NCBI GenBank assembly: GCA_028274465.1
Contig: JAHHQI010000106.1
Span: 1 to 64,000, forward strand
Origin: Plantago ovata
Lineage: Eukaryota; Streptophyta; Magnoliopsida; Lamiales; Plantaginaceae
Direction: 5' to 3'
Length of the DNA: 64,000 nt
The notes beneath the pieces were generated by a model, which was not told the origin of the DNA, made no database searches, and worked only from the letters and a program-made list of their open reading frames with translations. A program made the translations under genes and the position numbers. Positions 1-13,243 of this stretch are shown here, piece after piece (within the stretch, counting starts at the first letter, position 1; every line of letters begins with the position of its first letter).

Positions 1-208
1 TAGTGATGAACCTTTCTACTTTCTGGAATTCATGATGTGTGTAAAAATTTAAGTTTATTTGTTCTGAGTATTCAGATACCTTCTGAAAAAGATACTACAA
101 CAATCTACTTTTTTTAAGTATGCTTAGTGTTTAGTATGTTTACCACGTGTCTGTCCTTTATGAACTTAAGAAACATTGTCCTATTAAAAAACTAAACTTT
201 AACTAACA

Positions 209-3200
209 CATGAATTTACCTGGATTGTTGAATTCTTTTGCGAGTGTGCAATATATCTTCAGAAAGAAACTGCCCAAGTCTTTGCCCATACATCCTCGGG
301 CTTCGACATACTATTAGACAATAGTAGCATCACAAACATTTGACGATGTGTCCTGCTGTTGCCATTCACTTGCTTCAGTTATCCCAGCCACATATTCTCC
401 ATCGTTGAATAACAGGCCCAAACTTTCGCATGTTGCTTTGTAAGTATCATAAACAAACACCATTCACAGTTCTTATGTCAGCAAAACATGTTGGTCCCCT
501 TACATGATTTAGCAACAACCTCATATGGTAGAGTCTGCCCGACTTTATGGGAACATTGTACAAACGTCCAATTCCCTTATGTTTTCTCTTCCTTTTAGAC
601 CATATCTTATCTGTACCCTTCCAAACATAGCGGCGTGGGAATTCGCATAAGTTAAATTTCTAGCTTCTGGATCAATCTTGTATTTCCATCCATTGCAAGA
701 ATTTAGATTGCTTCACAGTAGGCTTATTCACCAAATCTGGTAGGTAATCACCATCTTTGAATGAAATACCTGCTCATCTCTAAATGAAACGATAAGCGCT
801 CAACTGAAGTGTGTCCTATAGTGTAGATCAAATGCGAATATCCTCCAAATGGCTTCGCAAGCAGAGACATACCTACAACTCTCATACTTTTTTATTTCAT
901 CATCACGCTCACCAATGAACCTTAACTCCAGTCCTATCGCTTCCCTTAGCTATATACTTGAATAGGTACTTGATAGACCTACTCTGATTGCAGTAATCCA
1001 CGTTGATGTGTGTGCACGATATTTCAAGAGTAACTTTGCATTATAGGTACTACATACCTGTTCACATGAATTTCACAGGTACTAACATACATGATAGGGT
1101 AATAGTACAAATGATAGGTAATAGTAACATAATTGGTAAATTAAAAATATACTGACATGAGCAAATAAGTAAAGCATACAGTAAAATGAATAGACCTGAT
1201 TATATATAGTGTGAAAGAATATAAATAAATCGTTTTATATGATAAGCAAAACATACCTGTTATCAAGAATAACACCATTCTTATCAACGGTAATTCCAGT
1301 ATCTCTTCTCCTGTATACGTGGTATCCCTTCTCGTCTATGAAAGTACTCTCATTGTAGCTTTTTGGGAACATCTTAGAGCACCTATTGTTCTCCATGCAA
1401 GGGAGAGAAGTTGGTTTTGCAGCCCCACAAGGCCCATGCACCATATAGTCCCTAACAACCTCGTATAGTTCTGGATCGCTTTCTTTATCCGGCAGCTCAG
1501 CACATATAAAATCATCTATATTATAGCAATTCTTGCTTCGTCGGTTTTGTTGAGCCAGAGGAGGGATATGAGCATGTGGGAGACCTCTCTTTTGAAACTC
1601 AACCATGTATGTAACTGAAATAACAGACATGGATAATTGATTAGAATTGAGTTAAATTGCATTATATTTCAACCATACAACTTTATATACCTAAAACAAC
1701 ACACGCACACAATTAACATGGATGGAACTATAAAATTATTATCTGCAACTAACATCACTTTTAGGATATATACTTAAACATACAAAACTGATAAGAAGAT
1801 ATATTAATGCATAATACGTATTTGAAATGCAAACTAAAAACAAAAAAAACTTACGGCCTTTTGGCTTTCCAAACATGTGTTTGTTGTTCAAATCACGCAC
1901 AAACTCATTGAGTTTGATTTTGAATACTCTACAAAATATATCCGGTCTTTCTTCAGGTCTTAGTCCCCGTTTTTGCACGTACCTGGAAAAAAAAAAAGAA
2001 GGAAATTTTTAAAAAAGAATAAGAAAAATGGAGCGAGTTTAATTGATTAACGAAACTAAACAAAGAGACAAAACTAAATATGATGTATAATTTTTACCTG
2101 GTGATCTCGGGCCACTTTGGATTGCATGTAAAAGTAATAAATAGACATGGATATCCACCCATTTGCAAATTGCCATACAATCTTGATACATTTGATCATA
2201 CCATCTCCTACATCCTGTAACAGTAGACGGCAGTATAGTGATTTGGCCCTTCTCAGATGTATCGAGCAATCCCTCATCAATAGCATGAGTCAAGTTCTTG
2301 TAGGACTCAATTTTAAGCTTTGGCTGGTTATAGCGAAACCATTTTAGCCTTTGTGATTCCATCATGATGTATGAGTCCACCACAAACTGTTGAGACAACC
2401 TTCTTCCAAGCAGGAGTTGAGGCCCCTCTTTAACCCGGTCTTGAATTCGGAATGCCAAGAATTTTCGAAGAGTAAGGTTGGGTCGCTTGTTGAATTTACC
2501 TTCCTTGGGAATATCTGTATACCAACCATCTTCTCCATAGACAAACAAAAGTGGATATTGCAATGGTAGATAAAATGGTTGGAATTCATCTACGTGCTCA
2601 AGACCACCAGACTGATACTCGAGCACAATATCTCTTTTTTCGGGCGCATTCTCAATGTCACCTTCAATAATGGCAGCCACTTCGGATGCTGTAGGCAGAT
2701 TATAAGTCCGTCCATCCTTCTATCGACGACCTATAAGTTGAAGTCTTATTTCAGCAGAGTTGTTGTATGAGAAACGGTCTCGTGCCATCCTGTAGGTCTT
2801 CGCATAAACATTGTGCTCATCAATCATATCCTTTAATTGTTCGATGATAGCATGGTCCAATTTTTTCTTTCCAGAACCACTGAAATTCAACAAAATTACA
2901 CAAATTAATGAAATTATTGTAGGCCAATGGCAAATTAAATAGTAAGTCACCATTTTGGATATGTTGGAGTGTAAAAAGACTAACCCGATTGCCTTCAATC
3001 TATTTTCAATTTCATTCTCAGTGTCATATATGTATAGTTGTGCATATTTTGGAGCATCTCCTGTGTTAGGGATCAACGGGCCAATTCTGTGTATGTTTTG
3101 ACCCCCCATTCAGAAGCAATATGGACCACGCCCCTTGTTAACCTCTTTATCAATTGTACCTCCCATTGACGTAAAGGAAAACATGTCGTTGAAGGGACGA

Positions 3201-6147
3201 ATATTTTCTTGGAAGTCCTTGCTCTTTTCGTGTCTGTTTTCCAATAGATCCAGCAACAATTGAGGTGGTTGTTCGAGTAGTGGAAGTTTAACCTAGCCTT
3301 TGTTGCAGCATAAGTTGAATTTCAGATTCTTTTTGTTGTCCTTAGGTGTCCTTTCCTCAAACCAATACAGTGCACCACAATGCTCGCATTCATACGTAGG
3401 ATCTCCAATATCCCAATAGGCTGAAAAGAGTTGATTATCTTTAAAAATGTAATATAATCATAAACAGCATGAGTATGTAACATAACTATAGATACATACA
3501 CGCAGTAGGCGGTGCAACTCCGTGTAATTTTTCTTTTCTGATTTCGCGAGCCAACTTTGCTTGTTCTTTTTGTGATAACGGGGCTGTATGCAATATAACA
3601 TTGTCACAAAAAAAAAAAAAAAATCAATCAGCGGATAATAGATTATAACGTAAAGATTACAAATAAATTACATGTCGGTTTGCGTGCAAGAACTTTTGAG
3701 CTATCTCCCAAATCCCTCTTGGGCATTTCTTTGTTGTATTAAACTACTTTGATGGGATCTGTACGAAGGTCAAGTTCAATGTTTTCACTTGCGATATTAT
3801 TTTGAGGAACAACTGGTTTCCTTGCATCAGCCATGAAAGAACTCCTCTGTGGAACATATGTTCGACCTGTTGGAGGATAAATGCAAATACTCTATAAGTT
3901 TGTTCATGTTGCAGTATTACTATTTCCGTAGAAATGTTACTGTAATCAGTTAAATTCCTTACTGTTTTGGTGGAGAGTAATGCAATCCTTAGAACGTGGA
4001 TTCTTTTTGGATGCATATATAGGGCGTTTGCCTTGTCTGATTTTCGCACGTTTCATTTCTATATCCTCCAGTTGTTTTGGGCCATTTCGTGGCTGAATAT
4101 TTTCTTTTCCGAGGCTCGGACCTTGCAATGATAGGCATATGTTGTTGTGAGTGTAAGTAAAACATATTTTCTCGTACATACAAATATATATCTGAACAGA
4201 AAACAAGAAAAGAAAAGAAAAATAACATTTACCATTAACTTGATGTTCTGGGGTACTGAAATGAGCAGCATCCAATTTTTAATTAATGATTCTAGCCTTG
4301 GCTGGCGGTGACTTTCTTTTTGAAAATGTGACATAACTGATTCAAGTCTCTGCCTTCGGTTTGCTTGAGCACCAGTTGTAATGCTGTCTTTCGCTTGTTG
4401 ATGAGTTATAGCACTATCTCCTACCACGCTAAAAAACTCAATGTTAGACTGATATACTTTGATGGGGTATAGTTGAAGCATTTATCAATAGTTATACAAT
4501 TTGATTGGATGAATACGTGAAATTAATTAACCTGTATTGCAATTTTTGTTGTTCGCTCGTGAGATGCTATCAGCTCCCCTTTTTCTGGATATCATGGTAT
4601 GGGTTCCTGAGCTGACCATTCCACTTTGCTGGTGCTGGAATTCTTTTTGTTCTTGAAGAGGAATAACAAAAAATTATTATGCGATCAGTGCACATAAAGT
4701 TGACAGTTTGCAATTACTTCATGACTGTAGATATAGATTTTCGACAAATTTATGTGAATTTCACCTTTGGAATGGTTAGTTGAAGACGGAGTACAGGTCA
4801 CTGACTGATTGTTGGTTGAATTCACCACTGCCATCAAATTATTAAATGATTAAGACTGGAGAGATATATGAAATTTTATATGAGCTTGATCACTAAGATA
4901 CTTACTATTCTTAAGATAACTTAGTGGCAACAATTGTGGAGAATTGAGGTTGACATGGCCACTGGTAAAATGATTTGGCAAAATAACATGGGTTAGATTT
5001 CTCTATGTGGTGCCATCTGGAAGAACTGAAAATACATATATCTATCAGGAAAATACGATAATATTATAGAACTTTGTATTTTGATGTATCATATAAGTAT
5101 CAAACTTACCACCGAAGAGATTACTCATATAAATTGGTGTAGGCAGCTGAATACCATCTTGGGTTGCCATTGCATAAAGTATGTGACTGTCAGTATACCT
5201 TCAAAGATACACATAATATAATACAGACATCGAGTAAATTGTAACATTATATCATTAATAACAAAAACGGATGGAATGTACACTATGTTTCAGTTTGTAT
5301 ACCATTTATGATATTACTTGCAGCCATAGTAGGTGATGGAGATTGTGTACCGCCCGGTGTGCCTCTTCTCTTATTTCTCAATATGTCCCTTCTCCTAGCC
5401 CGAGCTGCTTTGGCACTATTTTGAGTATATGTAGCAACATGATGTTGTGCACCAGTGTTTGGATGGCATTGTGTCACAATAGAGCTCAAAGTACTATGCT
5501 GATAATGAGGACTCACGATTGCCGTTGGAACTTAAAGTTGCAAAAAAATACGATGTTATAAGTATTTCAAGAATATATAATAAACATCCAAAAAAATTTG
5601 AGATTATAACGTGAGAACTAACATGAGTGAAAGAATATGGAGTTGATATTTATAGCATTTTTTACGGGGTTCATGTTGGACATGCAATGTACAAAGTAAA
5701 TTTAGCTACTTACCATTTGTTACCGGTGAAAACAGTGTTCTTTGATTTTGCAGGTTTGCTGGAGTGAGGAACTGACCACAACCTGGCACAGAGACTAAGG
5801 AAAAAAAAAAAAAGGAAACACGAACTATGAGCATTCCTGAAATTAATAAGTAGGAATTGAAGAAATTATAGAATCTTTTTTCGTAATCTGAAATTATACA
5901 ATTTTCAACATATACTTAGGTATTTACCGTTTGTAATATCAGATAACGGTGCCCTTTGAGTAGCATTCCAGGAATGCGGTGGATGAGTAGAAATTAGTTT
6001 ATTGTTTGGTTTCTTGGTAGATTTTCCTCGTATCTTATCAACCGCAATACCTATCAAGTAAAATAACATAAAATAAGTAAACAAAACTCAGAAAGGAAAA
6101 AACTACGTACAGTTATAATTTGACACATTATTCCAGTTTTTCATCCT
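209..6147 (-). pseudogene. Helitron Rep/helicase (RepHel) gene, decayed
   Basis: Rolling-circle transposase of Helitrons. Reading leftwards: N-terminal low-complexity exons (6052-5937, 5800-5712, 5519-5283), a zinc-finger-like stretch with YECEHCGALYWFEER (about 3415-3370), the Helitron_like_N region (3109-2098), the HUH motif in EFQKRGLPHAHI (HAH at 1576-1568), the two-tyrosine motif [10 protein letters not shown] (971-942), and the GRLYHMRLLLNHVRGPT region (about 560-490) followed by CESLGLLFNDGEYV (about 440). Introns separate several blocks. The frame is broken: stops occur after CCNKG, after GPYCF and after LIGRR, and frameshifts lie near GYPCLFITFTCNPKWPEI, near KYRAH and in the left part. 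The helicase domain is not in the window. Family assignment is firm; the exact exon ends are approximate. Confidence 0.88.
5283..6147 (-). other. Modular N-terminal exons of the Helitron gene
   Basis: Three short coding blocks precede the Rep region on the minus strand. Two end alike: RAPLSDITNG (ending near 5937) and RTLFSPVTNG (ending near 5712). Each is followed at once by a GTAA-type donor. The third block (from about 5519) holds a basic run RARRRDILRNKRR. A first exon starting MKNWNNVSNYN near 6143 is plausible, since it follows a TTTTTTAG acceptor. The repeated ending suggests exon duplication in the N-terminal part. I know of no function for it. Confidence 0.45.
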
Positions 6148-6159
6148 CCTAAAAAATGA

Positions 6160-8514
6160 AATAGAGTTATGTATCACATTATAATGGCTGAAAGACTTAG
6201 TTGTAATCTCATTAGTTACTTAATCGATGATAACATGGAATAGCAGTGATTCACATTATTGAGTAAGGGCAGATTGAAGTGTTTGTTACTAATGATCTTG
6301 AACGGAGCAACATATTATAAAAGGACCAAAATTATTCCCCGTCGAAACTTTGTTAACATATTATACAAGGTATTTTTCAAGTATCTTGTTCACAAAGTAA
6401 ATTTATGCTTCATCCTTTTAACAAAGCAATATAACGAAAGCAGCCTAAGATGAGACTAACCAACATGCTCCTTTGTAATCAATATTAGCTTAAGCTTGGC
6501 CGGCTGTTGATAGTATAGGCCTGATTATTCTCAACTTTAATATCCGAAAGAAAAGATAGAGACGCATAATACCCTGGTTTGAATACCTTCTTGCCCTTAG
6601 ATTTCGTTTTGGCACATAAACTAACAGGTTATATGCTATGTGCAAGAACCTGGAAATACATTCTGCTAAGCAATTAAGTTTCGATTTTTTTATGTGGAAA
6701 CATACATTAGAATGACTATCAACCAAATGCATTCCTCTATAATATGCCAGAAAACTATTGCCCCACCAGAAATCTACCTAAGAGTACGCGAACACACAAA
6801 AGACGAACTGCTCATCTAATTAAGCAATGCACATGAGTAGAGTAACCATAGTCCATAAACAATCTACACTCTACTCTACTGTACATCCCCAATGTTCACA
6901 AAATCGATTCACTAACTATTTTCTTCTTGCTACCTAAAATCCAGAGTACTATACATGAATCAATATCGGATACCTGAGCAAGTCTAAGGTTAAAATACAA
7001 TCACCATGTTACTGCTTCACAAACACATATATATAGCTTTAGCCTTTAGCTAATTGCAGTATCAAATCAAATAAGAAGCTCCATCTAAACTAAAATCCAG
7101 CTCAATAAAATTAAACTCCAATTCTTAGGTTTCTACAATTAACATTACCGAAAAGTCCAAATTGCAGAAAAAAAAAAAAAAAAGGATAAATAATACTCTA
7201 AGATTAAGCAACACTTGACACAACATACCATGTAGTTTCGTGTGTTTCTGCATGTATAAATCGTAGAAGATGCAGATCTCAACGCAATAGCCCTTCTCTT
7301 TTTCTGATGAGCTGTTGAGTTTTTGTATATTTTTTTCTCTAATTGCGCCCAAAATGTTTGTTTGTGAAATGTTATATATGGTTATCTTAGGAAGGGAATC
7401 ATTTTAGCTGTAGTCACCATATTCTTTCTTGCCATTAATTGAATGAGATTTTTTAGAATCCATGATTGATACTGTTTTCTTTATTTAAGTAGAATGATTT
7501 ATACTACATAATCATTAAAGTCAGCAGAATTCTGGAGACTCAATATGTTAGGCATGTTTTATTATTTCTCGCATCAACATTTAAGTAATAGTATGCCTTA
7601 TAATTGATTATGTAGTTCTACGTTAATTGTGCTATATCATGTAATAGAAATCTTTTAGTTAAACGCTGAAATACACATTTAGTCCACCTGATCTTAGCTC
7701 TCATTAAAGTACATCAGTTTGAACAGCTTAAAAAATGATCAAACAATTAAGTTTATTAGTAGCTGCTATTTAAAAGGCAACTACATGTTTGATGCCATAT
7801 AAGTTGAACACATAGATGGGTTGCTATTGAGTTTTGATTTCAAAGATTGAGTTGTGTCTTTTCACGCACAGGTTGAGTTGAGCACGGCTAAAAACCATAC
7901 TGGACTGTACTGCATAGTTGTAACATTATTTTAATATGTTTTCTCAGTATTATTAAATAGGAAATCATGGTCAGTCTGGTTGGAACAGAGAGTATTAATA
8001 AGTGCATTTTGAAAGAACTTTGTTACTAATGTAATAAGTAATAGAAAACAATCTGATTTTGGTTGGTAGGGGGTCTATGATGTACAACAGATCAACAGAC
8101 CAAGTAAGTGCACTCCTACGGATTTTTTACTTTAAAACCCAGAAGAAGTAAATAGCCAAATAATACTGATCTTCATATATGTACATAGTCATGATCTGCA
8201 ACACTGTTTCTAAGGGAATAACATGTAAAAGAAGATCCACAGTCGCCATGACCAAACATTCCCTTGACCAAACTGGGTGAACTCATACACTTTTTAACAT
8301 GATAAGAAGAAATATTATATTCGATAACATATAGGAAATCATATTATATATGTGGTACTAATTAATAGAACAATCCGGCGCTAATATGTTTAAAAAGAAA
8401 CAGCATTCCATTCATTCATTAAAACTGAGTTCGCCCACATAAAAATGTGTTCAAAAAGCATAATAATCCAAAAAAACATCTGAAAGAAGTTCAGAAAATT
8501 GTATCCAAAGTAAA
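6160..8514. other. AT-rich spacer, no gene seen
   Basis: Between the RepHel 5' region and the RPA 3' end no reading frame resembles a known protein. The stretch is AT-rich with scattered A and T runs. It probably holds the RepHel promoter and the RPA 3' flank. I see no repeat or element ends. Confidence 0.5.
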
Positions 8515-11158
8515 CTACTTCTCAAGCTTAATTTTCTTAGAGGCAACAGACAGCTGGAACTCATCTTCATCAATAGTGAAGGTGCTGGATTTGGCAGCAA
8601 GCTGGCTCTTCTCGGGAGTGATCTCAGAAGGGTTAACTGTTGAATCACCACCTTCAATTTCAATTATGCCCGGTTGCGTTTCCTAATATACAAATCAACA
8701 TTTGAAGTCAAAATGCTGAAATGATTATTAAAAAAGGTATTTTCTGAATGATTTAAAAAAAAAAGATGAATTACCGCAAGGTTCTTTTCTGCTGGAAGAG
8801 AAATATCTTTGTCAGGAAGCTTCAATGAGGATCCAACCTCCTGAAATGCGAGTCATTGTTACTTGGTAAGTATGAAAGAATAATTGATCGTTGGACAATA
8901 TTACAGATTTATAATGTTACCCATACAGCTGATCTTTCAAGTATTATGAATTTATCAAGTATGTTGCTGTCATCTGTCAGTTCTTTGACAGCAAAGCTCT
9001 TCTTCTTTTCATCCTTTTCATCAATTGATTTTTGGTCGACCTCAACCCTGAACAGAAACTCTCGCCCACACAACGCATCAATCTCATCAGGCACTTCCCC
9101 GATGCCACCAATCTAATGTTGTAGCAGAAGCATTAAGTTTAGAACATAAAATTTGTGGCTTTATATGCAAATTCGAGTTTGTAGTATAAGTAGAATAGAA
9201 AAAACACGGTTATTTGTACCTCTAAGTTGTTGTCATTCAAAACCTTTGCCGCTGACTTTTCAATAATAGATGCAACAGTCTTGTCAAACAAAGTGAAGTA
9301 AACAGCGTTGTCAGATTGATCAACAACTTGTACCCTGACCTTGAACCTAGAAAATTTCCCATGAAGCAGGTATAAAATCAATCAGCATAAAATAACCTTC
9401 CATCGTATAGAATATTTTTATTGCAAAATAAGATTAAGTTAACTTTATATTATATAGGTTTTTACCTAGGGACTATGGCCTCAATGCGATTCTTGCATTT
9501 TGAACACACATCACCTATTTCCCAATACCGAGGGACGCCTTTGGTGCAGTCCTTATTTCCACATCCAGAATAGTTCCAGGTTGCAGTTGGATCAATTGTC
9601 CAAGTCATGGCACGGGTCAGGTAAACACCAACCTGTATAAACAAAACATAAGTGGTTAAAATCATGTTCTACCCCAGCAAATTGTAATTATGGAAGATTG
9701 TCATACCTCTTTGCAAGAGTCAAGCTCAGCCACGGTCCGTATCATCGAAGGTTTCAACCACCTATCGGGATGTGAACTGTTGTTCTGTGTGGTCAAACTC
9801 CATGTAGCTGAGTCGCTTGTCCATTCCCACCTTGAGCAGATAAGATAGTACAAACATTAATCACACTTAGAAAATATTTAGATAACTTTGCAATAAAATA
9901 CATGTGGTGGCCAAGGTTTCTCATATTAATGGTCATGGCGACTGAGATCAATATCAGAATATTAAAAAAAAAATCATACCGATTGATTAAAGCCTTAGCA
10001 TCAGCGCAATCCAAATTTATGAACATTTTGGATCCATTCTTTTGAGTCTGGGCACGGTGGACAACTACAATGCACCAAATTGTTAATATGCATAATAAAC
10101 CGCGTCAATTACTAAATTGACAGTAATAAGGAGGAGGAGCATAACATATTTTTACTTACTTTTATAAGTTGAAAGACAGGCAAACTGTATGATGATCACA
10201 ATGGGGTCTTTTTCATTTTCGCCCCTCTCATGAACAAACGTTTTGAGTTCATCTGCAAATGACTCCCAGAGAATGCACTGGAGGCTGGAGGTACCACTGT
10301 CGCAAGTTTCAAAGAAAGGTATCATATATACATAAATACAAACTGATGATGTTAGTATGGTCTAGACTGGAAGTTTCCAATATAAATAGCGTTCATACTC
10401 AAGTAATGTGACATCCAATTTCCTGGCCTTCGCTGCGGGAACATACTCAATATCCTTCAAAGGCATACTCACTATGCCGATGACATCTAAAGAAAATCCA
10501 AAATTGTTTAGAGTTAAGATACATCGCACAAAATATAGTTGCATAATTGAAATTATGTCATTGAAAACGCTAATGCTTACCGAAGACAAAGCGCGGATCA
10601 ATGTTCTTGGGTAAACCCTTCTCTGAATCTGGATCAGGAAGAAATTCCGTGAAAGGAACAAATGAAAAAGAATTGACTGGGAAATCCCCCCAATCTCTCA
10701 GCTGCTCTATTTTTGTTAAGCTCCCAACAGATAATTTCAAGTCATGTTTGATCATGGCTGATTTGCCATTCAGTTGACAATTGTCGATCACAGTGAAATT
10801 ATCAATCTTGACAATATGACCATCATTGAATTCTGATTTTAACTTCTTCAGCCAACCGTGGGGAACAGAAAACGCGATCATCTCTTTCTACAACCATTGA
10901 AAATTTGAGTATTAGTCTCGAATCTTATACACTGTAATATATATAATAATTTAATCATATTTCAACGACAATATATATAACTAACAATATATATAATTAT
11001 ATTTCACTGACCTCTCTGTCCATGAGATACATCTCAAGTGTTTCTCTGCCAGTAATACCCTTCTATATCCAAACACTCATTACACGAACCTCGATGCTAC
11101 GAAACCTAGGAGACTTGTCTACAACTGATAGCGGAATGAGATGAGACATCCTCGACAT
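8515..11158 (-). CDS. RPA70-like single-stranded DNA-binding protein, 11 exons, one in-frame TAG
   Basis: Large subunit of replication protein A, which binds single-stranded DNA through OB folds. Exons read from GT/AG sites and frame: 11158-11012, 10887-10581, 10486-10399, 10296-10160, 10064-9980, 9830-9707, 9632-9466, 9346-9220, 9112-8921, 8840-8775, 8682-8515. They add to 1608 nt, 535 residues plus stop, and every junction keeps frame. Visible parts: an N-terminal OB region (GHIVKIDNFTVIDN), a second OB fold (DVIGIVSMPL then SLQCILWESFADEL and IVIIIQFACLSTYK), and the C-terminal zinc-binding fold (WNYSGCGNKDC, GDVCSKCKNRIEAIVPR) followed by an OB segment. The only fault is a TAG at 11063-11065 in exon 1, after VRVMSVWI. 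Initiation at the later Met of exon 1 would bypass it at the cost of the N terminus. It is likely Helitron-borne. Confidence 0.82.
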
Positions 11159-12000
11159 GGTCTGAAATATAAAGAAATATAAGAGCATAAGTGGTCGTCA
11201 AAGTCGATGCTAACAGAAAATAAAAATACAGGCTGATGTGAGAGGGGAATCTAATATTGGCGTGCACATAATGTTCTTATGATCATTACAGAAACCTAAC
11301 AATTTAAATTTGAATACTTATTTACATTGACTAACTGCTGTGAACAACAGAAACATGTTTGAACCAAATCAGTACATACACAATAACCAGTCATGGCAGA
11401 CACAATCTTAGAAGTAACAATCCAAGTGGAGAAACTCAAATGAATGTGTACTAAATATTAAGCTAGCCTAACCAGTTATGCAGATTCAATAACCGACAAT
11501 ATACTGAATGAATCATGTGACAGATTGCAAATAATAATCATCAGTCATCAATCAGATCACATCCAGTGGTATATGAAGGTAATAACCGATAAGTGACTTT
11601 AACTTAGCAGGTATGTAGATTCAATAACCAGAAGCATTATTGCAAGAAGTGAAGAACATAATAATCATAGTAAATTTCAAAAACAGACGGCCACTCATAA
11701 ATAAAGATTGAATAACAATCCAAAATCAATTTAGCATCATTCAAATGCAATAGATTGTAAATCATCAGAAAAGTACATAAATAAATAAGAATCTGACCTG
11801 TGACGCTTAAGGAGAGTATATGTGATATCTACCGCTGCAGAAAAATAGATGAGCCGTGTCATAATGACATAAACATTAACTCGAATAATCACATTAACAT
11901 TAACACGAAAGGACAAGTTCAGAGAGATGAGATAGAAATACCTCGGTTACAATGGGGAGAGGCTGGACACAGAAGTATTAGGGCTACCAAGATACAATGA
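11159..12000 (-). other. Probable 5' UTR and leader introns of the RPA-like gene
   Basis: No coding region is seen. On the minus strand a GAG|GTATTT donor lies at 11942/11941, a CTGCAG acceptor near 11836, a CACAG|GTCAG donor near 11798, and a TTTCAG acceptor just before the start codon (about 11162). These fit an untranslated leader with two introns. This is inferred from splice consensus only. Confidence 0.4.
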
Positions 12001-12002
12001 GT

Positions 12003-12011
12003 GTATATAAG
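12003..12011 (-). promoter_or_regulatory. TATA box of the RPA-like gene
   Basis: TTATATAC on the minus strand stands about 30 bases before the proposed leader of the RPA-like gene. It is supported only by sequence and distance. Confidence 0.4.
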
Positions 12012-12377
12012 TCCACGACAGGGAATTTAACATAGTATGAAAAGGAAAGTAATCTCTAAATAGTCGTGATTGACAATGTAAATGGAAAAACAAATCTGTA
12101 AGAGTGGAGTAATTTATTCTAATTTCCAAATTTCAAACTTCAATATATTTTTGCACTAAATTAGTCTGCTAAGTTAAAATCTTTTGCAACAAATTTAGGC
12201 TGCTAAGTTAAAATCTATAATTTATAATTAAGGCAAGCGCATCAACTATGGGCTGAAGACCATGTAATAATATCTTTAAAAAACAAATTTAGTCCCAAAT
12301 TATTATTATGAATAAAGAAATGAGAAAACAATAAAACAAAACTAAAAATAAATAAAGTAATTAATAAAAAAATACAG

Positions 12378-12716
12378 GTGCTCCGATTTGCAATTTGCAA
12401 ATCGGAACAGAGCTGCTCCGATCAAAATTGGAGCAGACACTATGCTCCGATCAGAGCGGAGCAGAGCTCTGCTCCGATCTGCAAATCGGAGCAGACAGCT
12501 GCTCCGTTCAAGATCGGAGCATCAAGCTCTGCTCCTATCTGCAAATCGGAGCAGAGCTCTGCTCCGTTCAAGATCGGAGCAGCAAGCTCTGCTCCGATCT
12601 GCAAATCGGAGCAGACAGCTGCGCCGATTTGCACGGAGCCGAGCTCTGCTTCGCTCCGATTTGCAGATCGGAGAAGCTCAGATCGGGGCAGAGCTTCTCC
12701 GATCTACAAATAGGAT
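12378..12716. repeat. Array of about 12 hairpins with GCTCCGAT / ATCGGAGC arms
   Basis: About 340 bp are filled by short inverted repeats spaced roughly 34 bp apart. The commonest form has arms GCTCCGAT and ATCGGAGC around a 5-6 base loop such as CTGCA. A second form has arms GCTCCG and (AT)CGGAGC around TTCAAG, and the two alternate in the middle of the array, giving a period near 66 bp. Between hairpins stands AGAGCTCT, itself palindromic. The array lies between the divergent promoters of the RPA-like and carrier genes. Long open frames in it on both strands are a by-product of stop-free repeat units. Confidence 0.85.
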
Positions 12717-12869
12717 CAGAGCTGGCTCTCTTTTGAAATTGAAAAGAGAAAGAGGAAAAGAGGAATGCTCTGGGGTCATCGTCATTTCTGTGAAATCGAA
12801 TTTGATTTCTTTTTTCTGTTTGTTTTGGTTGTGAAGTCCGATTGAGGAGCTGAAGATAGTTGAAAGGGA

Positions 12870-13000
12870 GACATGTGGCAATTGAGCGATAAGTACCAAT
12901 GAGAATAGGACACGTGGCATTTGGTGTGTGAGAGCTTTTGAGAATTGGACACGTGGCGCAAGGAAAGGCGTAGAAATCTTACTCCTTTAAAGTATAAGTA
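12870..13000 (+). promoter_or_regulatory. Likely promoter of the carrier gene: two CACGTGGC boxes and a TATA box
   Basis: Two G-box/ABRE-type sites CACGTGGC stand at 12911-12918 and 12950-12957, with a related ACATGTGGC near 12871. A TATA-like TATAAGTA follows at 12993-13000, about 40 bases after the second box. The carrier start codon is 392 bases further on. Such boxes bind bZIP or bHLH factors in plants. The link to this gene is inferred from position. Confidence 0.45.
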
Positions 13001-13243
13001 GAAGATTCTTTTCCTTTTGGTAATCATCCAAGATCATCTCTAGATTTTCTACTAATTAAACTGCTAGGTTTCTTAATTATTAGAAGTTAGAGATGGTATA
13101 GTTGAGAAATTATTTTATTACAATTGATTCATGTGTAATTAAATATGTTTCTGTAGGTAAATAAAAGTGGAACATGAAATGAGACACCAAAAAGTGGGAT
13201 AGAAGATCGCACCGAGCTAGCCCGCCCGAGGTTGATTCATCCG

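Larger units (their letters stand above)
1..11158 (-). mobile_element. Helitron, left part outside window
   Basis: Two same-strand genes lie here: a Rep/helicase-type gene (about 209-6147) and an RPA70-like gene (8515-11158). Plant Helitrons are known to encode a RepHel protein and often an RPA-like single-strand binding protein, so I infer one rolling-circle element read from right to left. The 3' terminus (hairpin plus CTRR) and the helicase half would lie beyond position 1. I could not find a convincing 5' TC terminus upstream of the RPA gene, so the right boundary is the RPA start codon only. The alternative is that the RPA gene is an independent host or relic gene. Confidence 0.65.

Noticed and set aside
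7125-7352. Small minus-strand frame between the Helitron genes
   Set aside because: Short, with a hydrophobic run from a T tract; nothing supports coding.
12388-12834. Overlapping open frames of 60-148 codons on both strands in the hairpin array
   Set aside because: They are stop-free by-products of the repeated palindromic units (repeats of 'LRSANRSR' or 'CSDLQIGAE'). There is no family resemblance, and the frames exist on both strands.
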